64,000 bases of DNA, taken from positions 123,843,307 to 123,907,306 of the forward strand of contig CM054114.1 of assembly GCA_028673005.1 (NCBI GenBank), in the 5' to 3' direction. The translations under genes were made by a program, and so were the position numbers. Below, piece after piece: positions 1 to 11,946 of the stretch. Positions within the stretch are counted from its first letter, which is position 1. Every line of letters starts with the position of its first letter. Under the pieces are notes generated by a model that was given only the letters and a program-made list of their open reading frames with translations, did not search any database and was not told the origin of the DNA. This stretch comes from Tanypteryx hageni. Taxonomy: Eukaryota; Arthropoda; Insecta; Odonata; Petaluridae.

Positions 1-126
1 GAATTTGTGTTGAATTTTCGGATACTTTTTCATCATAGCTTCGCGGGCCGTAGGTTGGGCACTCCTGATGTGACATATTTATGTTTTCATAGTTGTTTGA
101 ACGATGGAAATGTTTTCACTTTCGAG

Positions 127-169
127 CAGGGGTTCTCAACCTTTTCATTGTGGCGAGAACCAAGTTATT
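127..169 (+). mobile_element. hAT MITE, 5' terminal fragment
   Basis: CAGGGGTTCTCAACCTTTTC followed by a GCGAGAACCAAG block matches the 5' ends at 14397 and 6918. It is cut after 43 bases by repeat R1 starting at 170, and its other end was not found, so it was probably interrupted by R1 and then lost. Confidence 0.6.
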
Positions 170-865
170 ACTTTCTCCATATCGTAGTATAGGTGAAAGT
201 ATTGTTATCATGAAAAAAATCGACTTCGAGATTTCAACGGAAATACACGTTTTGAGGTCTCCTGAACACGTTTTGACCATTTTCTCGATGATGTCTGTGT
301 GTATGTGATAGCTTTTTGTGGGTGCTCTAACTCAAAAAGTATTAATCAGGTCAACGCAAAATTTTATTTTTAACATTTTTATAAAGGTCACAAGAACTGA
401 TTAGTTTTTGATAAAAATCGGTCAACCGGAAGTTGGTGTTTACTCTTGTCACTTATTCGTTATTTTGAAATATTTACTTTAATATTTGATAAATGTAAAA
501 ATGTATTTGAATAAAAGTTGTAGGCAATTTAATTTTCTACAACCTTTGTTTGAAACAGTTTTCCATATAATGCATTGTTTAAGAGATATCTTATATTCTT
601 AGCTGCCACCACCACGCCACCTACTGACGACTATTGTTAACAATTGTCGCTTAGTTACGTCTTAGTAACGCTCCCTTTTCTTTTCTTAATTGTCGGAGCT
701 TTGTGGCTATATCCTATATCAAAAGGCTAAGGTTTGAGTTTATTTCTGTTCTTGGTAAAGTCTAAAATTTTCTCGCAGTTTCTTAAAATATTTATTATTA
801 TGTAACCTATTTGGAATTTTTAGAAATATTACAGATATGGAGAAAGTCATGTGGTGACCACATCA
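170..865 (+). repeat. Dispersed repeat R1, copy 1
   Basis: About 700 bp, clearly homologous to 10731-11548 along its length. It begins ACTTTCTCCATAT and ends near ATATGGAGAAAGT (835-847), a perfect 13-base inverted repeat, followed by a near-palindrome ATGTGGTGACCACAT that is shared with the other copy. No coding potential. The class is uncertain: a non-autonomous DNA element is likely, and a Helitron-like end with a 3' hairpin is possible but the CTRR terminus is missing. Confidence 0.7.
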
Positions 866-1551
866 GATGGAAATAGGCTTATAGTTTTGTCGTTGTGTCC
901 CTCTGTCTGTTCGTCCCCCCTATTAACTTTTGAACCAATAGACCTATTATCATGAAACTTGGTGGAAATCTCTTGCTACATGTGCCGAGCTCCCGAGGAT
1001 AGTTTTTGTTGCGAAGATTCAAGTCCCGGGTTCGATTCCAGGAACTACCCTTCCCATTTGATTTTCATGGGAAATATTAAATCCATCGTGCTGGTAATTT
1101 TCTCTTTCACCTTAAAATATCTTAGAATTGTAATATCGGAGCGGAAGTTGTATTATTTTCCGAGGAAAGGAAAGAAGATTCTAATTTTTATAGTAGAATT
1201 TTGCCTATCCATCGTATTTCTTCGAATTTCGCGTAAATACTGACGTTGTTTGCAGTTTTTGTTACTCATTACGAGAGTGTTGCCGTAGCAACAACTATTG
1301 TTGGACTCGGATTCGGTAAAGTCTAATACATAGACGCGTCATTTTTGCCGCACAAATACGCATGATCAATTTAATATTCCGCTCGAATGTTCGTAATATT
1401 TTATAACGCTAAATTATGAAATCTGGGAACACAGAAAGTTACATATCCGCGATGACTATAAAACTATTAAAGCCAATATAAGTATTAAAAAATGATTAAA
1501 TGGAAATTAGGCATCATAAGTTCTGTTTGGATCATCTTGTTTTTAAATAGG
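866..1551 (+). repeat. Dispersed repeat R2, copy 1
   Basis: About 690 bp, homologous to 53260-53967 from GGAAATAGGCT to GGATCATCTTG. It carries a tRNA T-arm-like block GGGTTCGATTCCAGG near 1027 and a conserved hairpin around GTTGCCGTAGCAAC. No coding potential. It sits directly against R1. Confidence 0.75.
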
Positions 1552-3392
1552 AAGCGAACTCCGGTTTACTTATGCAAAAATACAGGAACGATCGCAAGTA
1601 AAATCTAACCTACGCCAAAGTTGTTATGTTCTCCAATACGTTTAGAAGGAAAACAAGCTGACAAGGTAATTTACTGGAGCTAGGAAAGACGATTTTAAGC
1701 CTTGTAGAGGAGCACGGTCAGACTGCCAAAGAGCATAACGGTGCTCGTGAGCATGGGAAGAGTTCTAACCATCTACAATTCCGTTCGCCGCCGTATTCTT
1801 ATGTCTGGACAGTTCAATTATTCGGGATGTAATTTCGAGGAGCTGTGAGCTGATATTGAAGCGTGATTAATTGCGCGCAGATTAGAAAATTTACTATTTC
1901 CATTTTTTTTACGAGGACCGCCCCTGGCTGACTTCATTAAAAGGGACGGAAATTTATGGCCGCGGTACGTTATAACGGCTGCGGCGTGAGAGACGTAGCG
2001 TTTGATTGCTGAATACAGCACTTGGGATTGATTGCGTCGAGGTTGATGACCGGCGTAGCGTCATTGCAAACTGTTTTACTCATCATCTCTAACACTTTCA
2101 GGTGATATCAATACGCATCACAAAGCCTAGAATTTCACCTTCTTCTGGAACCGGGATGAAACGCTTTAGGCAAAAGTTTCCACGGAATCCGTAAAAGAAG
2201 AATTTCGATCGGAACTGTCTGCTTTAATTTTTAAAATATCTACATTCGATTAACGTACCTGGCTATGGGTTTGAAAAAATCTGTTTGTTGTCGCGCATTG
2301 CGTAACGTTTAAAGCGTTCGGGCGAGTTATTTATTTTGTTTTTTTTTTACGCGTGTCGCCGTCAACTTATTTTGGATGCGGAATAGTCTTTTAAAATGTC
2401 AGTATTTTACTCATCGGACAGCCTTAACCTTGATTTAACAATCCCAATGTTAGCATAAATCAACATAGGTTTCACTCTATTTAATTATATTTCCTTCGGT
2501 ATGTTTATGTTTTAACATATCATATGTTAATTTATTTAGATTGGTGAGTGATAATTTTAATGAAAGCCAAAGAAAAATTATTTTTAAGACCATAAGTGAA
2601 CTTTTTTTCTTTTTGAAAAATTTGTGCTGCCATACTCACAGAAATATTTCTCGCGTAAAAATGTCCAAAATAGAAGTTAAATTTTCTTTTTTCGCAGTGT
2701 TTAAGTAGTATTTGTCTGGTACTCATCGAATTTTCCTCTATATAAAAATATTTAAGTCTCATTTAGATTGAACTGCGATTAATTAGGAACCGTCCGTTAC
2801 TTTTTCGCGAATAAATTCTCAGTATTTTATATAAAAAAATCCGCTCCGAGTCGCTGGCAGAAGTGTGAAGTTCGCGAATGTTTTGGCGATGGTGTAATGC
2901 TTGATAATCGTTTGCACTGTGGCCGTCAACCTCTGCCCACGCTTCATTGCTCATATTTGTTTGCTTTTGACTTTCATCGTCAACTGTTGACCCGACGTCA
3001 TTTGTTTCCTGTCAGAAATCGCATTTGGCGACGGTTCGCTGACCTCGTTGCTTATTCACGGCGTCAGTCTCATGAAATTCATTTTTGAGCGAGTTTTTAT
3101 TTTTTCATATAACAATTTATTGAGGCTCGTTTAAAAAATAAATGTTTTGCCACGTTTTTCCACGTGGAAAAGTTGGTTAAGCTTTTAGGGAAGCCTAAAT
3201 TCGGAGATTTTTTAATTGCCTTTTTTATTTTGACTGTAAAACTTACCCTCCTAAAAAATTAGTTTAAAGTAACGTTATATAATGCAATATGACATTTATG
3301 TTAATACTAGAATTTTAGCTTGCCGGTATGACGGGAATGAAAATTGTGTTATTATCCAATTTTATGAACCCTATTCGATTCGATTTTAGATG
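1552..3392. other. Unannotated intronic sequence
   Basis: AT-rich. A slightly more GC-rich stretch at 2840-3090 has short open frames on both strands with no recognisable domain. Nothing else seen. Confidence 0.4.
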
Positions 3393-3865
3393 TTGTAATC
3401 ACTCATTTATTTTTCTAATGGCAAAATACATCAAACAATCATGCAAAGAGGTTTCTAGGATTTAATTTCGTTGCTACATCAAATAGCCTAAATAAATCCT
3501 ACATACTTTCAAATAGAAAGAAAATTTATATTATAACTGCTGAATTCTGGTGAGTAAATACGTTTAATTTACCTTCATGCGCATGCTGCATTTCATAAGA
3601 GAAAAGCAGCAGAAATTTAATACGAATAAAAGCTAAAACGAAGAAAGAATATATATATATAAATCAGCATAGTTTAACCAAATTTCAATTTTGCGGTGGA
3701 TTAAATTAAATACCTACTGAACTGCTAAGGAACAACTAATAGTAATCATGTTGTAATAACTCTTTTATTTTACCAAATGACAGAATACATCAATTAATAG
3801 GCTAAAATATTATGCAAATGGGCTAGTTTTCTATGGTTTGTTTGTTTTCGTTGCTACAACAACAG
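3393..3865 (+). repeat. Pair of diverged direct repeats
   Basis: GTTGTAATNACTC, ACAGAATACATCAA-like, ATGCAAA and TTTCGTTGCTACA blocks occur in the same order at 3393-3485 and 3751-3865. This suggests an old local duplication or two fragments of one repeat. Confidence 0.4.
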
Positions 3866-4654
3866 GGTTAGACAGACAAAAATACAGACGTAGGCTATTA
3901 TTATATGTTATTATTATTATTACAGAAATTTTAATTGGAATATATGCAAGTTATTCAAAGTTATAGTTTTATATAAATATTTAGGAATAAAACCTCGAAC
4001 CCTATTGTGTGGCTTGTTTTTTAAATATATCTAGGGCACAGGTCAGTAGCCAATATCACAGGAGCTATAATGTGGCATGCAAAGAGATTTTATGTTAGAG
4101 AAGAATTAAATTTTGAAAAGAATTTTACTTTTTTTTCAATCGTATTCCATATTGTAATGAAAACACATTACATTCAGGATGCCACATAATACATATAAGA
4201 ATCACTTTTTGTAAGTATTATGGACGAAAGGAATTTAAGGGTGGCATAGTTGTGAATATTGATAAAAATGTCAGCATCTGATTTATAGCTTTTGAATAGA
4301 ATATTTTGATGTCTACACTTAAGAAATCTTCAGAAGAATTAACTTAAAACAAAGCAAAGGAAATACCTGTATGGGGTTACTAACGAATGGTTGATCCTAT
4401 GTACTAACAATTCTATTAATGTGCAGTGATTGAATTAATGATATGATGTGATGCTTTTATTGTTGCGACCGTACCATTATAATTCTGTAAGCTTTGAAAC
4501 AGGACCATAACTACAGTAGTATAATTTTTCTAAAAATCTACTCAAGGAGCATTGTCTAAATATCATATTTTGATTTTTCTCTGCAGTTTCCAAATTTTAT
4601 GTATATTTTGTATGTATATATACTTTTTTTAAACTCTTTTTCTTTACTATTATA

Positions 4655-5556
4655 CAGGATGATTTTTTAAATGGAGAATCGTGAAAAATAGCAATATCTC
4701 AGGATATAAGTTAAGTAGAAACTTGAAATTTTATGTGATTAAAGTTTGTTGACACTTAAAAATGTTTATTTAAAAAATCTTGAATAAATTGCTGAGAGCA
4801 ACCACCACCATGTTGGATTCATAAAAGTGCTCTCTGTAGCATGTTTTCCCATACAGACTGGCATTTCTTAATAGTTATCCTCAATGATATACTCCTTGCC
4901 ATTAGTTTATCATGAGCTTGTGGATTTGTAATGTTAACTTTTTTAATGTATTGCCGAAGGAAATAAACAGAGGATGTCAGATGTGGGGATTGAGGTGCCC
5001 ATAGTGGCTTTGATACAATATGGTCTCAGAAAGTAGAAAATTTTCATTAATGCTGTGCCATGTTATATGGCTCATGAATCCATCTTGTTGAAATGAACCT
5101 CGGTGAATTTCATCCTCTGTTAGGTACACTATTCTTCATTTTCAAGATAATGCTGTGGTGATTTCACAGATGTTACATTTAAGGCAGAAGGAGAGGTGAA
5201 TAGAAGAGGGAAAGAAAATGGAGATATGAGGTGAGGAGGAAGGTTGGGAGGAGGTGAAGAGGGTGAGGGGAGAAGGTAGTGGTGGCATATCCCCATATGA
5301 TCGATGAACCAAAAGCAAGAATCAGGGATGTCATTGCGAGTATCTTTTAAGAAATGCAGCAGTCGGTGATGGAAAACATTCTGTAGAGAGCACATTATCC
5401 AGCATAGTGGTGTTCACTCTCAGCAATTCAAGATTTTTTTGAATAAACATTTTTAGTATCATCAAACTTGAATCACGAAAATTTTCAACTTTCTATCTAA
5501 TTTACCTATATCTTGAGATATTGTTATTTTCATGGTTCTCAATTAAAATTACCCTG
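4655..5556. mobile_element. Dead Tc1/mariner-type element with long terminal inverted repeats
   Basis: TA dinucleotides flank CAGGATGA... and ...TTACCCTG. The outer about 190 bases on each side (4655-4850 and 5370-5556) are inverted copies, sharing for example CAATATCTCA(G/A)GATATA and AATGTTTATT. The middle holds a decayed minus-strand transposase. Long inverted repeats around a mariner-like core are unusual but known in some Tc1/mariner lineages. Confidence 0.75.
4860..5095 (-). pseudogene. Decayed mariner-like transposase remnant
   Basis: On the minus strand FQQDG is encoded at 5079-5093, the sequence around the second catalytic Asp of mariner transposases. About 25 residues later WAPQSPHLT, resembling the conserved W.P.SPDLTP, and then YFLRQYIKKVNITNPQAHDK appear in a different frame. 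At least one frameshift and a stop break it. The N-terminal half and the first catalytic Asp were not found. Non-functional. Confidence 0.6.
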
Positions 5557-6290
5557 TACTTTTTTATTGGTTATTTTAGTAAATAACTCCTTAATGTTTT
5601 ATTATTATTTTTGTATTTGCTTAGTTGTGACCATGTCAACCCTCTTAACATTTTTCTATTTTATTTTCTGTTGAACACTTTTCCTTTATACAGTACTAAA
5701 ACTTTCTTAAATGATCTGCTTATATGCTCTATTTTATTTAGTGCCTAATTAAACTATAATATACTGCATTTTATATCAACCTATCTAATAAAATCACTCG
5801 AGGAACCTCGCCTAAAACAATTTACTTTTGGGAGTTTCATTTGACATAAATATTTTTGTTAACCATTAATTACTGTATCAAAAGAGGACACTACATTGCC
5901 ATTGACAAAATGTGTGCCAAGTCATAGATCTATTATTAAACAAAGAAAATAGTTTCTATAAATATTTTTGGAGTAATAAAAAAATTCTTTCTTTCATTTT
6001 GTCAAATGTTAGCAAATGTAAAGAGAGATAGATAGTGCTTCATGACAGTTTTATTTTCTTTGATCGAGATTGGGAAAAAGACAAATAATTATTAACAGTG
6101 GCAGAGAAACAGTCTATGCAACGCTTGTCTCCATGGATTTCAAACTGATTGAAAGAATTGCTCTTTCTTGTTAAATTTGGAGAATGAAGTAAAATAATAA
6201 ATAATAAAAGAAAAATCAAGTAGCTATCGTGCTCTAATAATAATTTGACTTCATGAATAGAATTTAAGTGTTACCTTTTTCTTGTTGCAG

Positions 6291-6726
6291 AGAATGGACT
6301 TCTCAGCTATGAAAATCCAAACTACCACTTGGACCCGGCACGCTTGGATGATGCCCTGAACTCTAACACAGACACGGCTGAGCGTCTATACGAGGAACTC
6401 TGCCATGAGCTAGATGCAGTGTGTCTGGCTGGAGGAGGAGGGGGTGGGGGAGGGACGGGTGGCGGCGTGGTCCGCGGCCGCAGAACTGCTGGGCTCAAAG
6501 GTGTGGAGGATGGAGGAGCCATTGGACGGAGGAATTATGCCTCGCTGGACATAGGATCAATGGGAGTGGATGTGACTTCGGGCCCTGTTACTGGACCCTC
6601 GAGGAGAAAACAGATGACAACAAAACCAGAAAATATGCAGCTGATGATGGACCAAGCAGAAGATGAAGACATCGAAAGGGGTGAAAACATGACAGCCAAT
6701 GATTCAGACAACAATGAGAACAATCG
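6291..6726 (+). CDS. Fe65/APBB-like adaptor, internal exon A (N-terminal region)
   Basis: The exon follows a pyrimidine-rich acceptor ending TTGCAG at 6290 and stops before the donor GTGAGT at 6727. The first two bases finish a split codon (xAG), then 144 codons are open from 6293, and CG is left over at the 3' end (phase 2). It begins NGLLSYENPNYHLDPARLDD, which contains an NPxY motif (NPNY) of the kind PTB domains bind. A short predicted helix (TAERLYEELCHELDAV), a run of eight glycines in a Gly-rich stretch near residue 45, a basic patch and an Asp/Glu/Asn-rich tail follow. There is no in-frame ATG at the 5' end (the ATG at 6294 is out of frame and stops quickly), so it is internal. Family assignment comes from the downstream WW exon; this exon alone would be hard to place. 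In the family the protein is a cytoplasmic/nuclear adaptor that binds the APP tail. Confidence 0.85.
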
Positions 6727-6917
6727 GTGAGTTCAATTAGAGCCTGTTTAAATATTAGCGACAGTTTATACAAGTCTCAATAGTTAATCTTTCAATGTTA
6801 AATATTACACAGGCTTTTGACTTTACTGTGCCAAGTGAATTTTCTCATTTCATGCATGGCCATCTGTATTACCAAATTTATTTCAAGAATATCAATGCTT
6901 CAAAGTATCTCTTGTAG

Positions 6918-7161
6918 CAGGGGTTCCCTAACTTTTCAGTCTACTAAGCACCAAGTTATTTCTTTGATGTCAAATGAGCTCCACTGTATTTATATAGAAA
7001 TTTGGAATAATCATAAATAAAGATAAAGGAATGTCAAATTTTTACTAATATTTTTAATGCATTTAGACACAAAGCAATGAATTAAATTTCTGTTGCTCAT
7101 TAGTGAGATTTTCAAATACCAAGAGGATAGTGTTGCTCAGAAACACCATGTTGGTAATCAC
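6918..7161. mobile_element. hAT MITE (old)
   Basis: Starts CAGGGGTTCCCTAACTTTTC and ends CACCATGTTGGTAATCAC, a degraded inverted terminus. Imperfect 8-base target duplication TCTTGTAG/TCTAATAG (6 of 8). The 5' sequence, including the GCACCAAG block, matches the elements at 127 and 14397. Confidence 0.55.
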
Positions 7162-7738
7162 TCTAATAGAGCAATCAATTGCCTGCTACACTTCTTTGAT
7201 ATGTTGAATAGTCTACTGCTGTGATTCTATTCGTTGATGTGAATATACACCTGTTTTAATTAGAGAATAAATCTTGAATTTATCACCCAACATTCATGGT
7301 AGAGTCACCATTGAATATGTTGGATGATGGCATTTATTAAGATAAAGGAATTGTTCACTCACCTCTGATCATTTTCCATGGAAAATACATTCTGTATCTC
7401 TGAGGTGTGTCAAGGCAAAAAGGCAGGCCAGCACAATTGTTTTGCAGGGACCTGTCCCAAAACATTCAGCTGGATCCCCTAAAATATAAATCTTGAAAAA
7501 ATGAGGTAGCCTGTGGTCTGGGAAAGCTGGATAGAAATCTTATGACTAACATAAAGTACTTTTTATTTATTTGAATGAAAAATTATAAATGCAAAAACAA
7601 TAAAAGAAAGCAAAGTATGTGGTGCAGAGTCCCCAACTCATGCAGAGAGAATCACTGTCTTAACCCCTCATGCATGTCGAAAACGCCCTGTAAAAATGTG
7701 TCATGTGTATATCGTAGCAACATAAAGGATTGCTCTTA
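7162..7738. other. Unannotated intronic sequence
   Basis: AT-rich; no gene or repeat recognised. Confidence 0.4.
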
Positions 7739-7749
7739 GGATCAGTATG

Positions 7750-8808
7750 AAGGTGGCAGTGGTGAAGCGGTTAGAGCGTGGCCTTGCACACAGCAGTCCC
7801 CAGTTCAAACCTGGCAGAGGTCAGATTTTTCAACCTGGGATCTTCCCTACGTGTGTGTTTTGAGGAGACCGTGTAAGTCAGGGATCCATCCTTCGGAAGG
7901 GACGTTAAGCAGTAGGCCCTCTTGGTGCTCTTCATAAAGAGTAGGCTAATAACTGACACCAGGTTTCTCTTCTCCCTTGTGAGTGTATGGTGTGTAAAAA
8001 GTTATGGCTATAATACCGTATTTACCCGAATCGAAGACAACCTCGAATCTAAGACGATCCCCCCCCCTTTTAGCAGACTGTCAAAACAGAAAAAAGATTT
8101 TATGACCTAATTTCGCACTGACTGTATTTGGTGTATATTTTTAACATGTATATAGTATAGGTATACTAGTTCATTCATTAATTGAAATTGATTGTTACAA
8201 ATTTTTTCTGAAATAAAAAAGAATTTTAAAAATGTATTTTAAAAATAAGACTTAATTGAATCCCGGAATTTAAGTTTGCAATGAAAAATACAATTATTTT
8301 ATCTTGTTTCATTTGTTTAAAAAATCATCGATTAAACACATACCAATACTTCCTATGGTTCCATGACAACTCGTTGCGGTCATTTCATCGCGCATCAGTA
8401 CATCTCCACGTCAATTCATCTCTCAACAAATTCATTATGGTGTCTCGCCTTCCAATTTGTCTCGCGATGAGTGTCTTTTGATGAATGTCTCACGACGAAT
8501 TTGTCTCACGAAATTGTCACGTGACGAATTTATCTAGCATTGAATTGATGTGCGATGAGTTTGTCGATCAATTTATTGATGTGCAATGAGTTTATTGTGT
8601 GACAAATTGATGCGCCATGAATTGAAGCGTGGTGAATTGATGTGCAATCAATTGACCATGATGTATTGATGGTATATGACTTCGTACTCTGATTTAATAT
8701 AAGCCCCGATTTTTGCAAACTGAAATTTGGAAAAAAACCTCATCTTGGATTCGAGTAAATATGGTAATCCAAGAGGTTGATTAGCCAGAAATACACACAA
8801 ACAAATTG
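7750..8808 (+). mobile_element. tRNA-derived SINE (family A), split by a DNA element
   Basis: Flanked by the 11-base target duplication GGATCAGTATG (7739-7749 and 8809-8819). The head has an A-box-like TGGTGAAGCGG and a B-box-like AGTTCAAACCT. The body contains GAGGAGACCG, CCTTCGGAAGGGACGTTAAG and TTCTTCTCCCTTGTG, and the tail is ACACAC-rich. An element occupies 8016-8764 inside it. The SINE itself is about 310 bp. Other copies: 46901-47234 and the split copy at 33003-35110. Confidence 0.85.
8016..8764. mobile_element. TA-site inverted-repeat element with internal minisatellite
   Basis: Termini CCGTATTTACCCGAATCGAA and (reverse complement) CCATATTTACTCGAATCCAA, each abutting TA. Comparison with the uninterrupted SINE copy at 33040-33060 (reads GCTATAATAATCC on its own strand) shows that TA is the duplicated target. 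The interior 8340-8690 is full of short repeats of the types AATTCATC and GTCACGTGACGAATTT in opposite orientations on the two sides. There is no transposase, so it is non-autonomous. Confidence 0.75.
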
Positions 8809-8819
8809 GGATCAGTATG

Positions 8820-9600
8820 TTTCAGGTTTTATGGCAGCTTCTATTATAACCCAAATTTAGTTTCAGTAAAGTCATAGTTACTTGCTCAAAGAGAATATTA
8901 AAGACACACTAGAGCGAATACTATTCTTTCCTCAAGAATTTTTAAAAAATATTCCTTGCTTACAATCAAAGATAATAATGCTTACATCTTTCATGATGAA
9001 TGTGTGGGATTTGGAATATGATTTTGCAATTAAAAATTGGCTGCAGATTCTCCTGTGGTAACCCATTACCACAGCTTGAGGATTTATGTAGGTACTCCTT
9101 TTGACAGTTAAATAGTAAAATTACTCATTACCAGCACCAATTGATGACATAAGCAATTATGGAAGATGAAAAACAATGAGGTAGTGGTTGATCTGTTTAT
9201 TGAAACTCTATTGAACATCTAGGAATACTAACGCAAGTTATTATCTTATTTGAGCCATTTAAAATATATGTGCTTAGGTTATAGAGGTTTGACTATTATA
9301 TAATTTATTTGTTGAGCAATTTTTACTGAGGCATCTTCCATTCAGAAGCATTAAAAAGTTAAAAGGTCATATTTTATTCATCGGGTGCAAATTTCACTGG
9401 TTGAAATACTTGAGTTGCTGTGCTTCTGTAATGTGTGATCTAATGTTGAAAGTTTTAGTACATCAAAAATTGGCCGTTGGGTTCTTTAAACTTGTGAAAT
9501 GACAATAAGTAAATAAATTCACATTTCTTTGAAAATATTTTTTTCTTATTTGCCTTGGGAATCTGCAACCTTTCAAAGTAAGAGAGCCATTTTTTTGTTT
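8820..9600. other. Unannotated intronic sequence
   Basis: AT-rich; nothing recognised. Confidence 0.4.
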
Positions 9601-9609
9601 TTTGTCTCA

Positions 9610-9767
9610 TTCCAAAATACTTCAGGGCCACACAGTGACAGCCTCTATAGCGATTGCAATAACCCTGTTTCATGACTGATAGAGGCTAAGGAGCTCGGTT
9701 GACTTCTAAGGAGCCTCAAATATGTACTCACAGAGCCATATGGGGCTCTGGAGCTTGCCGACCCCTG
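9610..9767. mobile_element. hAT-like element, 3' terminal portion
   Basis: GAGCCATATGGGGCTCTGGA precedes GCTTGCCGACCCCTG, a typical hAT MITE end (reverse complement CAGGGGTCGGCAAGC). A matching left end was not identified. Confidence 0.45.
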
Positions 9768-9999
9768 ATCTAGGAGTCAAAGTTGATGTTGATTCAGCTA
9801 AAGATGTAATTGGCAGTAAATCGTGTCATTGCAAATCCTCTCAAATCTGGTATTCTTGGGATTAGGAAGTTGGCGATTTTTGGAAAATCCCGAATTTCAG
9901 AATTTTATGGTGACCAAATAGTTAGCTGCCTCACAATCATATCTTATGTCATAAATAAATTGAGTAATATTGAGTAAGGATAGGTAGCATATTCTATAG

Positions 10000-10265
10000 C
10001 AGGGGTGGCCAAACCTACTTGCTCTCGGAGCCACATACGATCATTTTCAGAAGTTCGAGAGCCACATGGTTCATAAATTTACGAACAGCATAGCATAACC
10101 TGTATCCAAAGCAATACAGATATAATGCATGTCTCTTAGACAACCGAAACACGTCTCAAATTACACTACATCATTGTGTTCTGTAGTGAAAAACATTGAC
10201 ACGCCACTGAATGGAAATTTAAAAGAGCCGCATGTGGATCACGAGCCACGGTTTGGCCACCCCTG
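10000..10265. mobile_element. hAT MITE, 266 bp
   Basis: Terminal inverted repeats CAGGGGTGGCCAAACC and GGTTTGGCCACCCCTG (rest imperfect), with a perfect 8-base target duplication TTCTATAG at 9992-9999 and 10266-10273. No coding capacity. Confidence 0.95.
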
Positions 10266-10730
10266 TTCTATAGGAAATATAGGATAATGGAGATTTATTA
10301 TTTTATCTGTTTAACAAATTATTATCCTCTTTTTCCTCTCCCAAATTGAAAAATATGGTGAGAATGACACAGTAACTTCATATTGGTGGAGATGAAAGTG
10401 ATGTGATTGGTTGGTTTTCTGAGATATCAGGTGTGTGATGCTGAGGATATTGTTTTAGTATCAGATGTCTACAACCAAACGACATATTTTTGTGCCACGT
10501 TTTCTTAAATAATAGAAATAAAACAATTATTGTAATTTCCACTGAAGAAGAATTTTATCAGCTGGTTTCACCTATTACAGCATCATTCTTAATGATTTTT
10601 GGGAGGTGCAGGTTTTTGGTATTCCTTAATTTGAAAGGTTATATATGAAAATACATTATTCATTGAAAGTATAATTCTGATTATTTTCATTGGGCATAAT
10701 CCAGTATGCATATATTAATTGCCCATTTTT

Positions 10731-11548
10731 ACTTTCTCCATATACAAAGTATAGGAAAGTATTGTTTTCATGAAAAAATCAAATTCGAGATTTCAATGGA
10801 AATACGTGCTTTAAGGTTCCCTGAACACATTTTAACTATTTTCTCGATGATGTCTTTGTGTCTGTCAGTCTGTCTGTTGGTCTGTATACGATAGGATTTT
10901 GTGGGCACTCTAACTCAATAACTTACACTCATATCAATACCAGATTTTATATTTAGAAAGAGTACTATACAATGAAGAGCTGATTAGGTTTTGGCAACAG
11001 TCGTTCAACCGGAAGTGGATGTTTGTGATAGTCATGTTTTGGTTTTTGACAAATAACTCTTTTTTATCTTCATAAATGTAAATGTTGTTTATTATAAAAT
11101 TCATAGATAATACTATTCTCGCTAACTTTCGTTTGAAACATTTTTTGTAGAATGCATTGTTAAGGAGATATTCCATTTATATAATATTTGATGAATGTAA
11201 AACAGTACTGGAATAAAAGTCATAGGAAATTTAATTTTCTACAACCTTTGTTTGAAACATTTTCCCATATAATGCATTGATGAAAAGATATTTTAAAAAC
11301 TAAATTTTTTAGCTGCCACAACCACACCACCTACCGGCGACTATTGTAAACACTTTATGCTCCTTTTTATTTTCTTAATTTCGTGGCTATTTCCAATATC
11401 AGATGGCTAGGGTTTGAGTTTATTTCTATTCTTTGTCAAGTCTTTAAATTTTTTTCACAGTTCCTTAAAATATTCCTTATCATTTAACCTATTTGGAATT
11501 TTTAGAAATATTATAGGTATAGAGAAAGTCATGTGGTGGCCACACCAG
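10731..11548 (+). repeat. Dispersed repeat R1, copy 2
   Basis: Homologous to 170-865. It starts ACTTTCTCCATATACAAAG and ends ...TATAGAGAAAGTCATGTGGT. Contains about 120 bases more than copy 1 because the block AATGCATTGTTAAGGAGATA and its surroundings is duplicated internally (near 11050-11290). Confidence 0.75.
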
Positions 11549-11945
11549 GTTTTTTAAATTTGATATGATATTTTATGGTAATTAGGTACTTATGATTTTG
11601 ATTGCTATAGTATCTTAGAATTTTTAATAATGAAGCATCTAGCAATCTAAAAACAATGAGAGAAATTATAATGGAACATTTATAGGAATTTTAGTAAGTC
11701 AACTTTTATCGTATAAAATTTGTTTTTAGAATTTATGTCATTGGAAAACCTTTGAAGAGCAAAATCTTTTCCTTGTTGAATATCAAAATCAGTTTTTCTT
11801 TCATACTAAGGATATTTTAATTCCATAGGAAAAGGGCAATTATCCATAAAAGTCAATGATTGAAGCAGGCAAAGCATTTGTAAATCTTAAGTCATAACCA
11901 TTGATTAATAACTAAAACTAGAAAAGTATAAACAGTTGCTATAAT
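11549..11945. other. Unannotated intronic sequence
   Basis: AT-rich; nothing recognised. Confidence 0.4.
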
Positions 11946-11946
11946 A

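Larger units (their letters stand above)
1..6290 (+). other. Intron upstream of exon A (partial)
   Basis: No open frame here resembles a protein; the longest are about 90 codons and lie inside repeats. It contains dispersed repeats R1 and R2 back to back, the dead mariner-type element at 4655-5556 and two weak direct repeats (3393-3485 and 3751-3865). I see nothing recognisable in 1552-3390 or 5560-6290 apart from AT-rich sequence and the splice acceptor at the end. Earlier exons of the gene must lie before base 1. Confidence 0.6.
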
